Positions 38,401 to 40,813 of a stretch of 64,000 nt of DNA are shown here, one piece after another. Every line of letters starts with the position of its first letter. The first letter of the stretch is position 1. Below the pieces are notes generated by a model. It was not told the origin of the DNA and did not search any database. It was given only the letters and a program-made list of their open reading frames with translations. Source of the DNA: Sinomonas mesophila (GTDB lineage Bacteria; Actinomycetota; Actinomycetes; Actinomycetales; Micrococcaceae); assembly GCF_001999765.1 (NCBI RefSeq), contig NZ_KV908323.1:376585-440584 (forward strand), given 5' to 3'. The position numbers were made by a program, and so were the translations under genes.

Positions 38401-40584
38401 GAGTACGACCCGCGCCGGGCCATCCTCTTCAACGCCGACGGCACCGTGTGGAAGGCCGGCGCGGCCCCGTGGGCCCGCCCGTTCTTCCTCAATAACGACG
38501 TGACCGACGGCAACTGGACCACGGCGTGCATCGCCGTCGACCATCAGGGCAAGTGCACGCAGACGACCACGGACCAGCCCACGGATGGCGACGACGCGGT
38601 GTTCGGCGACCTCGGCAACGACTGGCTCGTGGGCGGCACCGGCAAGGACACGCTGTGGGCCGGGTGGGGCAACGACCTCTCGCAGGCGGACGACGACCTG
38701 GGCAGCAACGGCGGCCTCAACGACGTCCCCGACGGCGTGAACTCGACCTTCCAGGACCGCGTGTTCGGCGGCGCCGGGCTCGACATCCTCATCGGCAACA
38801 CGGGCGGGGACCGGCTCATCGACTGGGTCGGCGAGTTCAACACGTACCTCGTGCCGTTCGCGCCGTTCGGCATCGCGACGGTGTCCCGCCAGGTCGAGCC
38901 GCAACTGCCCGAGTTCCTCTACGCGCTCGGCGCGAGCCAGGGCGCCGACCCGACCCGCTGGTCGGACGAGGGTACCGAGCAGGCGCGCCGCGGCGAGCCG
39001 ATGGGCGAGCTCGGCCTCATCACCCAGCACGACCACGGCCACTGGCAGACCCAGACCGGAGGGCCCACCGATCCGCAGGCCGGCAACATCCCCGGCGGGC
39101 GGCGGGACACGCTGCGCGGGGCCGACTTCAACGACGGCACGCTCCAGGGCTTCGCGACCGACTCGGGCGCCTTCACCGTCCAGCAGGGCGTGCTCCAGGT
39201 GACCGCCGCGGACAGCGCGGGAGACGCCGTCGCCGTCTGGTACTCGGACGTCTATCGCAGCGTGTACTACGAGCTGACCGCGAAGATCTCGATGGACAAG
39301 CCCACTTCGGGCTGGAAGGCGAACGCGTTCGTGGTCTTCGACTACTTCGGGCCGTTCGACTTCAAGTTCGCGGGCGTCGACGAGTCGATCAACAAGATGG
39401 TCGTCGGTCACCGGGACGCCGCCGGCTGGCACTACGACGTGCAGGGCGTCGTGCCGGGCTCCGTCACCGCCGGCAAGTACTACGCGCTCGGCGTCGTCGT
39501 GAATGGCCTCGTCGTGACGGCCACGATCGACGGCCGGCACGCCCTGAGCCACACCTTCGCCCCGCGGATCCTCGGCGGTGACTCCGTGGCGCTCAACCGC
39601 GGCCTCGTGGGCTTCGGCTCGCAGCAGGCCCGGGGCTGGTTCGACAACATCGCACTCACCGTCATCGCCCCCGCCATCACGCTCGATATGGCCGTGGACT
39701 TCGAGGACGGCACGGCCCGAGGCCTCACGCCGGCGGCCGGGACGTGGGCGGTCACCGGGGCCGGAACCGGGCGCTACGAGGGCACGACGGCGGCGTCCGG
39801 GCTCGCGCTGTCGATGCTCTCCTTCGGTGCCGAGGCGCTCGACCCCCTCGCGTACCTCGACCTCGAGCTCGTGCTGCGCGCGGTCGGGCTCACGGGCGTC
39901 GTCGTCGACTGGTACGGCACGTCCGACTTCAAGTTCGTGGCCCTCGACCTGACTGGGCAGCGCGTTGTCGTGGGCCACGTTTCCTCCCGGGCCGGCGTCG
40001 TCGTCGACCGCGCGTTCGCCCGGTCCCTCGTGGCCGGCGCGGACTACACGCTGGCCCTGACCGTCAAGGCGACGATCGTGACCGTAGTCCTGGACGGGCA
40101 GGTGCTCGGCTCGTTCCAGTTCCATTCGCCGCTCGCCGACGGCCGCACCGGCGTCGTCGGATGGGGCGCCCCGGGCACGGTCGCCGTCTCCGTGGGCTCG
40201 CTGCGCTACCGGACCGACGACGTTCAGTTCGCAGGCACGGGCGCGGAGCAGCCGGCCGAGGCGACGCCCACGCAGACGGCGGCGCCGAGCCAGACGGCGC
40301 CGGGCCAGACGGCGCCGGGCCAGACGGCGTCGAGTCAGACCACGTCGTCGGGCCAGACGGCATCGGGCCAGACCACCACTACGACAACCGAGACGAGCAC
40401 CGACCCCGGCCAGACGTCGCCGTCGGGTGGGACCGCCAGCACGGCCGGGACTGGGCCGACGCCGGGTGGGACCGAGCCGACCACGACCAGCAGCGCAGGC
40501 ACGAGCGAGACGGCCCACCCGTCGTCGTCCGAGTCGACGTCAGCGCCGGAGAGCCCGAACGTGGCCGGCAGACGGCGTGCCTAG
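8500..40584 (+). CDS. Giant secreted multidomain repeat protein (10,694 residues)
   Basis: A single uninterrupted frame of 32 kb. Order, with approximate residues: signal peptide 1-36 (cleavage near AEAA); metzincin-like module 42-169 with HELGHVLGLPD at 141-151; Pro/Ala linker 170-270 with a heptapeptide repeat; beta-rich repeats 480-6230, interrupted by an insert at 1644-1844, YYV-type modules at 2881-3094 and 5527-5877, and three chitin-binding-like modules at 3529-3711; beta-helical-looking region 6230-7760; Calx-beta-like segments 7764-8120 (VRVYDNDTPGVYV, VLVYDDETAGVV); RTX-like repeats 9117-10117; two concanavalin-like modules 10206-10573; Thr/Gln/Ser-rich tail to NVAGRRRA. The GTG at 8500 has GAGGGG eleven bases upstream; GTG at 8512 is an alternative. 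The architecture resembles giant adhesin/exoproteins of Proteobacteria and Planctomycetes. No LPXTG motif, terminal membrane helix or type I secretion genes are seen. Adhesion or matrix function is inference. Confidence 0.9.
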   Translation: MLWTVLQRTLRRLIAAAASLCMVLTFTAPGSTAAEAARTATMGYPQLDPVGEHQDAGSLPAVPDGTPIGYGDIQAVLPAAAALWPGQNVDAAVFVLADLPGTTLAITSGTTVTVDATAAGWGWSVGSAEPNRMDLQTVVAHELGHVLGLPDLEGGSDLMSRVLFPGEQRYATSLTPAPAELAEPAPAAEPVANEPVVTEPAPAVEPAAEPAPALDAPTSAAQAPTSAAQAPASAAQAPASAAQAPISAQGSATGAPSSESAGSSESAATASAVPTTVWQLAMPGTTATLAFHADGTASFGSDATGYTTRALAGLTAIEVLGSAGDDVFTLDRSGADAALTVSFDGAAGFDTLVTVGSGSIHSLPVNGSSGTLHLGATTVVYANIEPITNAGTATDIVFTLSGTDDEAVLEEIVGGLRLRSLNGSFEQTDFTAPSASLTINGGDGADTITLTGAITLLGAKLVINVEKITVASGAAVTAAEVTLTAAASATGGPSLGCVLTLATHCADASVTVDGGSITADTLALTATATVTPDASHATAYAVVVDAKAAVSILGAAQVTATTADALLSATSTVGPVTLSKKYGDAAVITSDATVTVGGSAVVTAGGKATITSTSAVDAAATPGSDAAKDEGTAGSDGSASFDAAVALLTVTATAISAVTGTARLAVTGALEVLAKNAATLKGVADAKDAAAGAGIAVVHLDQTTRASIDSASTTPTTAASLAVLAEQEANLTAGSNAGKGGATQNNKDANDPDRANGQSSTADGAIGVAGALAVSALSTGTTAHVSGAKIHTTGAQSVKATAKNTVATTADAGTTDGSGGSTGFGLAIGVAVNIVDLLTEAFIGAGTGLETSGLTVEATGPAAGDSSFTATAVSGKKNSGSASIAGSLAVTAVTADTAAELRGAGTTLNAADVALTARGSQKNHAKASAKQEAGSVGVGASVALSIVNVSVRAGLAADAAATGIRNLTLAATGVDETTTETEGGAGGGSSASLTGVASIAIHNVSTIASILAGPKLTTAGALTATADQTAKATTTATGATTAGAGASLGATVSFALTSATHEADASLYRDADVMGSVTMAAHGVSTTSTTATASAAGAPDEGGDSTGKTANQKSDGHLGNASSRSSGGSGDSSTPAAQNEDGTAVTVAAAIAFNLVTSVTTALLAPAAALEATGPVSFTTTNNTDAKAVADGTSTGATSVGVGAGLAVNRVTLVNEASVGVGASVKAGGLTLSATVKPVAADTVHAFEATAKAGATDGSGTLGIAGAFALNLVDERTLAVIHADQTPGPAPSPVPWIEILGSGAVALTAASAATHKASGKASQSGTGTAGIGAAFGLNLITSRVYAGIDQVLDPTRGPPLIGVGALSITATQVATLTTEAEAGGKSGSVTIVPAVAITLATLTASASLGASTAPAGTAPLTAASVTAAATQTVTASTTAKGSTQAGSTAGIGVSLALAVLDNVVADSGSARSITATGAVSFTATQSVDAATLAEAATKGASPSEGKDGGGKDVNQKADANLGKANASRNANGGSTTESSTPKAATNDDGGNSVSIAGAIAINLVTSTARAWLGDGTTIASGGVVTVKSLANTDVKAEAKGDSATDGSVGVGAGVAANRVTIVNEALTGTATITGTGLVLAAGLRGGDTNDVIRRWDDAAKEWVIVEEGKQLPGPTKNDVYFVTTNGGDSDGDGTADGNDGLYTFDGTTWNLTTDISLAQADKTKPVAALPGSASDGDYYWLAAVKDGKPAGSIWKRESGAWAFVTRYAVKQKVELPRDTIDEGIWFHLTEADGSLAAGFYRRKDDHTWEFKAAAATLTDGDALPASPVADQMFRLWEHEVVATARAGASKSTSVGIAGALALNILSSTTRAVLEAGASATLSSAAVEISARANELDRATATAKAEVGSATGVGASVAIQIVGAGGTANAVRAEAEDTALLTGGTSLTLLAVGFREMLTKAEGGSEGKTGVTPVLAMVVSVDDAVTARLGTAATGYAGTGAVTVRAAHAGRILTEGNADAAGTSTAVGIDLAINAVVGWDTLAEIARDTHGTAVEVLAVSAVTTEAKSVASAKGSDEGDSSGDSKANGQVNGSNPNTAGTQSSTSSMPSSSGGTNGSNGANGANSQQSGQSGTSGSSTGVAAALAVNWVVATSDARIAANRTVTATAGAVTVRSTLLARASALALGSAIDLQKDGTRVAATIGLNVQDLTNQAGIGAGAHVTGQTGITVEASVPTPDADDDPFNPGDGDYNDFIVWSLSAAGGKSTSVAGSAAVQILLISSNAWVGAGAELDAPAGGIAVGAYAPIRFQNLAIVGALSTNSGTAVGGAFSVNWVEVDTTAWIDSAAMAQTRTDASGATSVTARTSVNPLVPDLPKPLAGKVGWLKLSSVAIAGGASSGGAAVTGGFVVEILSLDTRAWIAEGALVNQEGAIGGSGQAVTVRATDALRLVDIGGALAASKDSASVGITAVVVVSNSNVRAWIGDDAQVRAGGNVTVEATSAEDLFVLAVAGGASAGSVAATGAVLVLVANQGGGSPKVLAHVGDGVLDVAGDATLRATRTSHADLSSGNLAISTSSAGVGASATVVVRDSDVEASIADAADVRVGDDLLIEAAQTSDLMLLAVGGAGGQSAGVGGSVTVTVLSDHTTARVGASAAVNCAGPSCTNASSEPTQDVVVRATDATELLALAGVLAVGGTAGVGVGVDVESIHKTTAASIGDGATVRANGDVVVEAVSTEDFTSISVGGGGGGTAAVNVNVAVPVIDITTTATIGAGADVRAGGNVIVSADESLTLFTVAGNISVAGTAAVGAGVAVPVVTKTTSALIGAGARVTALALPGHINHSTVNAGGYTVTGTDIRFDPRGSLGGWPTPFPNPFPLGTSGLQADGMTIRLGYSHGFELGQQVIYDAGGGTPIAGLADGGTYYVIPVSATDIRLYRKRGPPASPTCADPDLVCGLTLPAGAVMGENHRFVATTQPGVAADASLRFTADYAVHVGGNHLVLPYTFPAGHVPAVGDPVVYSAGGGTAIGGLVDGATYYVVDANPSHFQVAATKCQATGLAADCPDGVQPVTPIDLTSTGTGRSHSFVPSGMLPAGNAAETGPQTVTAPSRTGFGGVAVAATNSDYLGSIGIAAGGAGTAAVSLSGSVAVVTVQTTATIGSGARINCADGDAACAANDPSASASQSVLVSAVNSFRTLGIAASVAVAGTAGVGASAAVRVVDLTTDASVGSGAVVNARGSIEIRSGAADAVISVNAAAGGGTVGVAGTVGVTVIDEYTYARTGTGVTLRADGNVGVFANSDSKLLLITASIAAGYVGVGVGVGVAVVTKETKAYLGANNTVIVRAQGTGLAGVRTGAITGGQFPTAVVRGLAVQADSTERLFGLVAGIGAGFVGVTANIGVNIFTVTTLAYLDLGTTVNKDAGDIVAGVNAAQGVSVTATDLFDSLTFAGGVAGGFVGASGGIDIGVASISVTAYLAAGTDVWAQSDVSVNALAVKNVQSYAVSIGGGFVGVAGAVSVWSIGTAPTAGYSTDTTGPNRGAWNAGTPYTTGDVVTHAGDTYVARSNSTGAQPDTSPLAWKKDVPTTATNGEGTNGQHQADQVASGNGSDAPAPAWSNAVAYSKGDQVTFNGVRYQATADIVAGAADPESSTTWYAVKDGWKSALDGAPADSTPAFVSGAAYTAGDYVTFNGHYYRATGTFVSGANPSVDTAHWANADNDYRFRVFSGAAGSDASVGGSYSATSPASDQFTQPAPPSGTSAGVYGAVHSKLGSVRVRANEEVEVFVLAGAVAGGAGAIGAGIAILTIAGTVDAGIYGTATVSAAGTVGVHADLDEDVTVIAVTGSVGAVAIAGQVLVVTDTSRQTAHIDDGAAITRAGTLIDVTAEADKTIAGYAVGITLAAGALGAAVSVIRVSGDTKALVGAVAIGADGPVGGISVVATDHFHPTSLAVGVVGGAGLALSGVVAVIEYRGLTRAASSATGTVVVGGTGVTVKAVGDRDTIHGDTLNVAVGGGASVGFTLSMATSDRDTEAALGGSVTTSGAVLVEADALNAATASTPGVTVGLAAISAMIPIATVSGHTTATVTGTVGGSSSTTVHAIGASHARADVLVVGISGAGVSVAVARAEVSAGADIAARVAAGASITSTGAVNVTAEMKGANLRNEAIAEGENVAAALFGTAAVFAAQATVGGAVTADLDGNVTASSSILVKAKGANYAKGDLIVVAGGGLAGIAVSVADAQVTPSAVVRARSADPDNNQAIASAGGITLQAESSNRAITTTGMAAGGGLAGVAVSVPTARVAGATEASLEGNATAGAAGVTVTATSSNRATNDVVVVSVGGLAGVGVNVAEAEVTAAAATNALVRPNAVVSAPSGVVLVAATSANVARATSTSVGLSAGATVTVQRSTATAAGPTSAQFDGDIPATTTKTGGLTVRARGYGQAITDTKVASAAIGLAGTAVVADATVSGSLDAVVGSSAGVDVSGAITIDAQLTANPDNGQQNYALGAVYGIAAGSISGGLVLVDATVSGSVRAKLNGAVAGSGSITINADATMLADADSTFVGIGGLALSGTQTVADISAETVAGGDAGTAWTSGAFTVTSDSAYTATSESDGPTIGLGTVDVKLPRATVSGSTKASYLGQVSNGTSASATATSHNTATADASEIIAVGIVAVSVAYALANVTATTEAALGGAQVGAGAVTVSATSDDDATATAGGLAAGGLSVALLQPDAQVLGTTRAFVGNSKTVTAGSLTITATATPDATAEAAMVGITIAGGFDSSPRASVGGTTEAYIGFDETVDLGSGAAVLTATRTANASATASRTTAALIEVAFVDLVATTQGTIAAFIDDRADVTAGSVALVAGGTSTPTANTAAIGIKLAGVSGSQAQAKDLTNVLVRIGPAEGVLAADAGDPASVTTSGAGVSAMASYTSSPLATSSAAGFSLAIDAAIVKVTTTSSPTVRAFLGDKAQVAANGSGDVAFVAATTATAIADARGFGASLGVSAGLTSTYAVLTPTVKAFTAGGGSLSGRNVRLEARANVDVAGNGLSPNYTFATLDDETNAVFDTSNTVAPAFARVSLGAIGLAAGVAGGFSDATNSPTVAASVGSGTQVSASTLLTVLGRAFGDAQVDALALPAVGLLAGIGVVEGTVTSGGTVEAFFDGTSGTIAKADVVSRLSANPRIQGRAAGGGIGAGVSVADLDAKATATTSSRVGGVLVAVGDVTVLADSRIAVTATYRSVQIAGFVAAVAGSVTAVDSTETRATVSGTGRAHSTAGSASVLAHHNYDGTAFLEANVVEAAAKTLTISFVLAISDVTMLAQAKAAVYATVEAGATLAAPSGTVALRALSGNYAYSSFTRTQGGLVSAAPDADPTAEADGTTEANLLGHVRVFDGVTSTSGAAALVVLAKADDTAWAGMDNAGGGVLSIADSNSSAQGTPTVQATLGGAASVIIASGDITAQALSLNDADATTESTNGGVLNLNFYGATASMDATVKMLVTGGARITSLGGAVTINATNNQPAPPASDGSFDASTVSGNTITFTLVHNAYTGQLVAYSPGGGTAIASNLAGRSINVIVTGANTLQLGLEVTFADPSVTVDPVTDIIDFGRSHHFETGDLIVYQPIDAAIGGLAPGTYKVYKIDATRLKLQSTAIDVTNPPEVVVSGSAVDGVNHTLPGSLANGTYVTYHAPPPVGVFTSRFVDVANCTPLPCDPVDNNVIFIGRDADGDGNLDDSGLVSGARVTYVAADAAKAIGGLTSGGTYYVIRVDGQNVRLASTYCRARGISVGGDGVCDSTPESGPGADDDGAAGSAAVVAISLTPNTTPDYAAVRHTLTRSSDAEIGLLDTGRGYYVVESTGATFKLSHTPGGPAIAITDGGGYPHIFRAEGLNLTGAGTGVQRFILQLTSGTGTQRLEGIGGPSGAGSTGDGVVTATAAGGGGGAINVATASADATTTVTVELTVGAAAQIAGDDVTITTHAYAASKGIAGNAGGGAISIGDSDARAAVFVTNTLSVSAGATVSATDDLLVSANSDLKPKVLASTQQGGFVGGSFGATIARAGYTTQTVAAGTFVAGDRATIESHTAVDGFADSIADVGGLGASAETKAKVLVGQGADTADTLTEVTGGVTGRHVRIAAFVDPLKAYAHTYTYAIALGADSDADSEITVEGLAQAFLGASASINGQVDTAVVGEWRHIDLNADAFAECDCGGGETDSYARVNPSLTAKVVGLHGAVITTSDLTVAVNDQADRIRRHADTDGGFLDFGNGGDEVGSNSGLLRDIFWEVRVIMLGEPNPWLEVDASGTITKIVNVKVCANAAMTFGCFEDNPLTGTHTQGQLTGTTFYVDDIIYDHGAQARFLANDLSAPAVSGPSGRIWGRGGLFEFQQTWDYVKLLNASNLNMVTNIIDAVNTLNAPTIDIRVDTIPPGTGVNAPSLDPTAPAPSFDGDIEYRFPPTWIQIRNTCAFTCPVRNPFLRIDDYIENPLGRTEITNASGDILSGSGNELIRTNILDLEAPHGDIGHQSPTHANPDPERNPIAVELVKFIHPDPEFCEGLGLPAAPCLYEVQLTVDAGRDAVLDLTVFRRTDEALGNAITVPIERINAGDDVDVVVNDSKSGNETSALTLVTVNMYDPGTPYYGYTYLNQYSPALTDSGPLFPCGGGCGTGSGQYETHFRPDGSDPDLAHILRALGTTAAQEIESTYAVAAVRAGDDIDICHVTTGGEEPKTCLTTQIDSAGHAVTADVPDTTVHFVVNTDVAWTGGSPSSSPVDDPGMAANVPQIFLRTNGNITATELVGDMLVGHIHSTNGDVTLYSPQRILDADGCPTIDVTGVNVTLTAGTAGGLGGIGLVGDWLEINTAVLDPSWDSASDGVLRAYDTAADDAITLGVYLDELTGDLPLFEVFTAGNEALTTGNVGLRTVSGSVLNARADDGDNVRGQSIDLDANGGSIGLQSKDVTIDSNRAPPFECAFLNCGNHPTTGTSDPALSAEGDDVGLEAAGGIWLTETDAYLRLVLAHSLAGDIRLTVRETAATDEDFYLVEDGAARFAESATRGPNTDADAPRAVPHGTVFAESGSVELRVGDDVALHANSQILADRAIDLRGDHGNADTGGTLAVPDPEFGTSMILRGRIIADCVVTAGGPGDEPLGTCTPSAANPVPTRQTNIWGNADVDTFDLGDPSGLDLTQPGTKTTWGSAGYLFLGSKTTVHGAAALAPNTMAADGEDRFTVWYLQSMDVVTSPTGLQSSGTIGAGTGAGHTLTLDGQGETDYYAVYTNGSHGSIRNYVIQILDTGHASNGVDEAAVYGHDNADPAYSGSSAPGVNRATDDIFLLRALTCIDNEGPFGLAAGVPGTCTSPTEAADRPAFVALLAGSGAADGGIGAYRDRVAGNEPSWMVQRITYDAALNGRLTVFGLGGNDAFSSDDTTTTITLDGGAGNDTFQIGQIFGTQRDSENAPDGGGLLPTDTFPALVPTTRGWLSPGTHAPLLATGGTGNDRFTVYSNQAELQLNGDDDNDLFVVRAFAIAAVCDTDADNVAGCGLSDVTFAGDPVTGAFPTTVPFGQCSLANGYVRYDRNGDGVCNNADAHTTFTHAPGSNVDLDYTMWADDVIPLDANGVAVPVIGLGFSVARPLDIRAGGGEDEVQYNVNAPVNVDGGTGFDKLVVVGTEFADDFAITDQGIFGAGLNVSYTTIEIVEVDGLEGDDQFFVLSTAFGVAYRVIGGLGSDAISVAGDVTADIVTRELEGLSGAVDHIVTSTDPRYDGIVVDGVPYNLATPETGVVVIRETGTSTSVREGTTAGPITRVDWYTVELSHAPTAAVYVTVSAARSPQEEADDAFANPAGFGLTDGEADTVWLCVGATDAQCDELSEFQRHKVVNGTVVDEEGRAVVLTFLPGTWNIPQRVYVWAVDDPRSEGDRTVVVQHTVIAANRIADAAFHGAAVRQVNVRVYDNDTPGVYVTQIEPGVGAPNNSTAGRVLDDRSLVIEGTPVDGSGTTQRQDDLLVQLAKDPGAATVTVKITMDAASQVLLQLALVSPLPAGRWTQVVDADGTHYLLTFDGTNWDVPVLLRLTARPNSDPGDPTTAVITWGQANPTSAYRFPNLRSGVQRTDVLVYDDETAGVVTIPTGVDTVVVQCGDAACTVPGTYPNQTDGYWLRLTTRPTAPVNVVVTPDGLVDVYGIIVGGVLQLVTPADYAVIGGDLPSRVFLGSLSFGGSTVTRANGSDLGSFLEEGVAPGQRLRFAACPAGVYTVLTVALDGQSFTVTPVLGAGCGGVVSGTSINVLTRSGLWDGAASFGIVTGDDGLAHYRLTRADGSGWLADGFLEGQWVQICDAASVCVRVKIQNIRGTNAGHDEQLEFRPTSYDSLAALGAGPYTVVRIAARATFSDVDAEPNAWFRDQQVVLRADLGYYQPIVRQGVKQFPVSQHLLTRLRGPLAVEGGVSGADRSLQLGLKLPGEQDGPLFAIGAQAPEAKQIDVLNIYGDGSQAHTRGAMTSTTLRGLGMAGDLDFGASYGGAQGETFGEPQVFPGGISFGSVAVVDGAYTTDGGRSTVEVLNLFLGSGNDRLDIQGTLQPDDAVKLTGTVVLAASAGEFGSTHRLSRPAPFDWKAQGFLVGQPVRIEDQNTAMSGAWKVVGFGDDDPSDTTDSTVMYLALLSGTATAGTALRTVVGLDTPVTFTGQLTFTANLTNAAGTVDGGTLTRASGSWAADGFVVGQLLMLERLGAAGVPELVGRWRIMEISADGLTLTLRRGDAVGDPSQPDTVLSGTYTAFVPGPHGGLTTVHGGGNAPLQNAFEMQRSQPTPAQAAQYPGAGLVLTRLDGRPWAVTDVLPGSGYVAGAPYGTYQHVQLAGESFTRMILGFADAACPFADPFPHCGEGAVVILSGPLTAVTGTVPTDVHVAVPYVATVTAPMQVRTQPSAGTSSLKLTSGAFSADFLESMQVRISGLAGPFTIAGFSADRSEMFLANAALAPTVTLDADGIAVWHAPTFTVTGLDEARDGGTAIGGDIITVCNRGSLLYRIDADGDGAEDDPVTCDGAHTAGPGSPLVVYGDTSQDGVWYSGRPGDALGMEFGLKPFDPFTAIPDAQNEDDEWVFGLANPFDHHGNDVIDASGLFADLPANLQGWQLPTVGITAYGGRGDDVLIGSQTGDFLAGGSGDDELRGGRGTDQVYGDSGVNVDVLTRALQIATVNQAMRPTITGAGYLNNGTTLPPVVGGVTAVVDDLLVAGRDLLFGEGAGGPGYGPLPVDYTGPETAFEDVVFGDHGAVVQHVADTNTPSPLPQKIQTTRWGSAVTGGAADLGDTWRRIESVSLQTGDDDVIFGGLGQDLLVGGAGHDMADGDEADDMVFGDSVTLARTIGDWTSPHFQTLCGTLLYSRSDRTACGITGTENDSGLLLTDGTPRAYRDPDGAPWWAEYDVTDLFHTVAFDEGTAGAGSFGNDYLAGGQAHDVVLGQLGNDVIQGDGGIDPAFRRWVDDSPRSGGTAAYHVGASRQPSGCVGAPGAMVCDYTGVLFALGSAEAATDGEDYLEGNAGNDVVLGGLGQDDIVGGSSDFFSLTTPALRPDGVAFPALAYLPGDDRGADLLFGGAGVQTGIGNQVSGVPSVPGMAGGTLGDGTPSSAMHARDADTIVGDNGRIIRIVGVSSVDGINSITAIGTGRTTAAQASANYVTFVYDSPAFGYSPSLKIVVRGVHLLDYTPGGPDYRPENFGLPVGADCNGSATQPTCSSVLNTSSGAWKYTQIGGRDEVHGETGDDTAYTGADHDALYGDAQDDDLIGGWGNDWISGGTGADGILGDDGRIFTSRNAGCSAASSAPCTEYAEPLYGVYRFRTVDPDTKTSQGDVLNEFIYTPGQVQTATINVAGALAKAVDLTVYNLGPDTNQSQHHVANHPTFDANNSDDIIFGGLGSDWIHGGAGDDAVSGAEALGAGYAQHFDSLGNVIGLEYLDFWHPWNPGDVLHFGADTNPWHANNHNELRLGEFALYDEYDPRRAILFNADGTVWKAGAAPWARPFFLNNDVTDGNWTTACIAVDHQGKCTQTTTDQPTDGDDAVFGDLGNDWLVGGTGKDTLWAGWGNDLSQADDDLGSNGGLNDVPDGVNSTFQDRVFGGAGLDILIGNTGGDRLIDWVGEFNTYLVPFAPFGIATVSRQVEPQLPEFLYALGASQGADPTRWSDEGTEQARRGEPMGELGLITQHDHGHWQTQTGGPTDPQAGNIPGGRRDTLRGADFNDGTLQGFATDSGAFTVQQGVLQVTAADSAGDAVAVWYSDVYRSVYYELTAKISMDKPTSGWKANAFVVFDYFGPFDFKFAGVDESINKMVVGHRDAAGWHYDVQGVVPGSVTAGKYYALGVVVNGLVVTATIDGRHALSHTFAPRILGGDSVALNRGLVGFGSQQARGWFDNIALTVIAPAITLDMAVDFEDGTARGLTPAAGTWAVTGAGTGRYEGTTAASGLALSMLSFGAEALDPLAYLDLELVLRAVGLTGVVVDWYGTSDFKFVALDLTGQRVVVGHVSSRAGVVVDRAFARSLVAGADYTLALTVKATIVTVVLDGQVLGSFQFHSPLADGRTGVVGWGAPGTVAVSVGSLRYRTDDVQFAGTGAEQPAEATPTQTAAPSQTAPGQTAPGQTASSQTTSSGQTASGQTTTTTTETSTDPGQTSPSGGTASTAGTGPTPGGTEPTTTSSAGTSETAHPSSSESTSAPESPNVAGRRRA
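9145..9246 (+). repeat. 21-bp tandem repeat in the giant gene
   Basis: Four 21-bp units plus an 18-bp partial unit encode the heptapeptide APTSAAQ/APASAAQ. The units are nearly identical in DNA, with changes mainly at one Thr/Ala/Ile position, which points to recent slippage expansion. It forms a flexible linker between the metzincin-like module and the beta-repeat body. Confidence 0.9.
17140..17780 (+). other. Paired GGGT-GL-YYV modules in the giant protein
   Basis: Two successive modules share the pattern GxxVxYxAGGGTxIxGLxDGxTYYVI (YDAGGGTPIAGLADGGTYYV and YSAGGGTAIGGLVDGATYYV). Related copies recur near 25110-26120 (GGLAPGTYKVYKID, GGLTSGGTYYVIRVDG, LLDTGRGYYVVES). They are also the parts with most cysteines. 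This motif is typical of giant bacterial exoproteins; its role is unknown. Confidence 0.65.
19085..19630 (+). other. Three chitin-binding-like (CBM5/12 type) modules
   Basis: Three units follow the CBM5/12 pattern W-x(5)-Y-x2-Gly-Asp-x-Val-x3-Gly-x2-Tyr-x-Ala...Trp: WNAGTPYTTGDVVTHAGDTY, WSNAVAYSKGDQVTFNGVRY and FVSGAAYTAGDYVTFNGHYY (the leading Trp is Phe in the third). Each ends in a tryptophan (AWKK, TWYA, HWAN). They sit at residues ~3529-3711 in the middle of the beta-repeat array and could bind chitin or other beta-glycans. Confidence 0.7.
35850..38850 (+). repeat. RTX-type calcium-binding nonapeptide clusters
   Basis: At least eight clusters of GGxGxDxxx-like repeats occur, for example GGRGDDVLIG, GGLGQDLLVGGAGHDMADGD, GNDVVLGGLGQDDIVGG, GGWGNDWISGGTGADGILGD and GDLGNDWLVGGTGKDTLWAG. 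They are separated by longer insertions instead of forming one continuous roll. In RTX proteins such repeats bind calcium and fold after export. Confidence 0.85.
39115..40215 (+). other. Two concanavalin-like (LamG-type) modules in tandem
   Basis: Two ~180-residue beta-sandwich-like modules share the core DFKFAGVDxxxNKMVVGH / DFKFVALDLTGQRVVVGH, each preceded by a strand describing Tyr-rich edges and followed by a VDGQ/IDGR turn. They lie directly before the low-complexity tail and are plausible ligand-binding ends of the giant protein. Confidence 0.6.
40271..40374 (+). repeat. Degenerate 15-bp repeat encoding the QTAPG/QTASG tail
   Basis: Units of the type GGCCAGACGGCGCCG repeat with drift and encode QTAPG-like pentapeptides in the C-terminal tail. 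Low-complexity Thr/Ser/Gln tails of this kind are often glycosylated linkers; glycosylation is not shown. Confidence 0.75.
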
Positions 40585-40650
40585 AGCACGCCCATGAACT
40601 CCGTGGAGCCCTGACTCGCACCGCTGGGGCGGTCCACGGACGATGGGGGA

Positions 40651-40688
40651 GGGGGAGGCGCCCCGAGGGGAACGGGGCAGCCTCCCCC
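40651..40688 (+). terminator. Intrinsic terminator after the giant gene
   Basis: A 9-bp outer stem (40651-40659 with 40680-40688) continues into a 6-bp inner stem (40660-40665 with 40673-40678) with one bulged A, and is followed by TTT. It lies 66 bases after the stop codon of the giant gene. Confidence 0.85.
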
Positions 40689-40813
40689 TTTGCGGCGGGC
40701 GAGGCCCGCTGAATGCACGAAGCCGGTTCAGTCCTCGCCGGTTCACCTCGCCGCGTCACCGCGCCGGTTCCACCCCGCCGAGAATTGTCGGAGCCCTGTG
40801 CGATGGTGAATCC

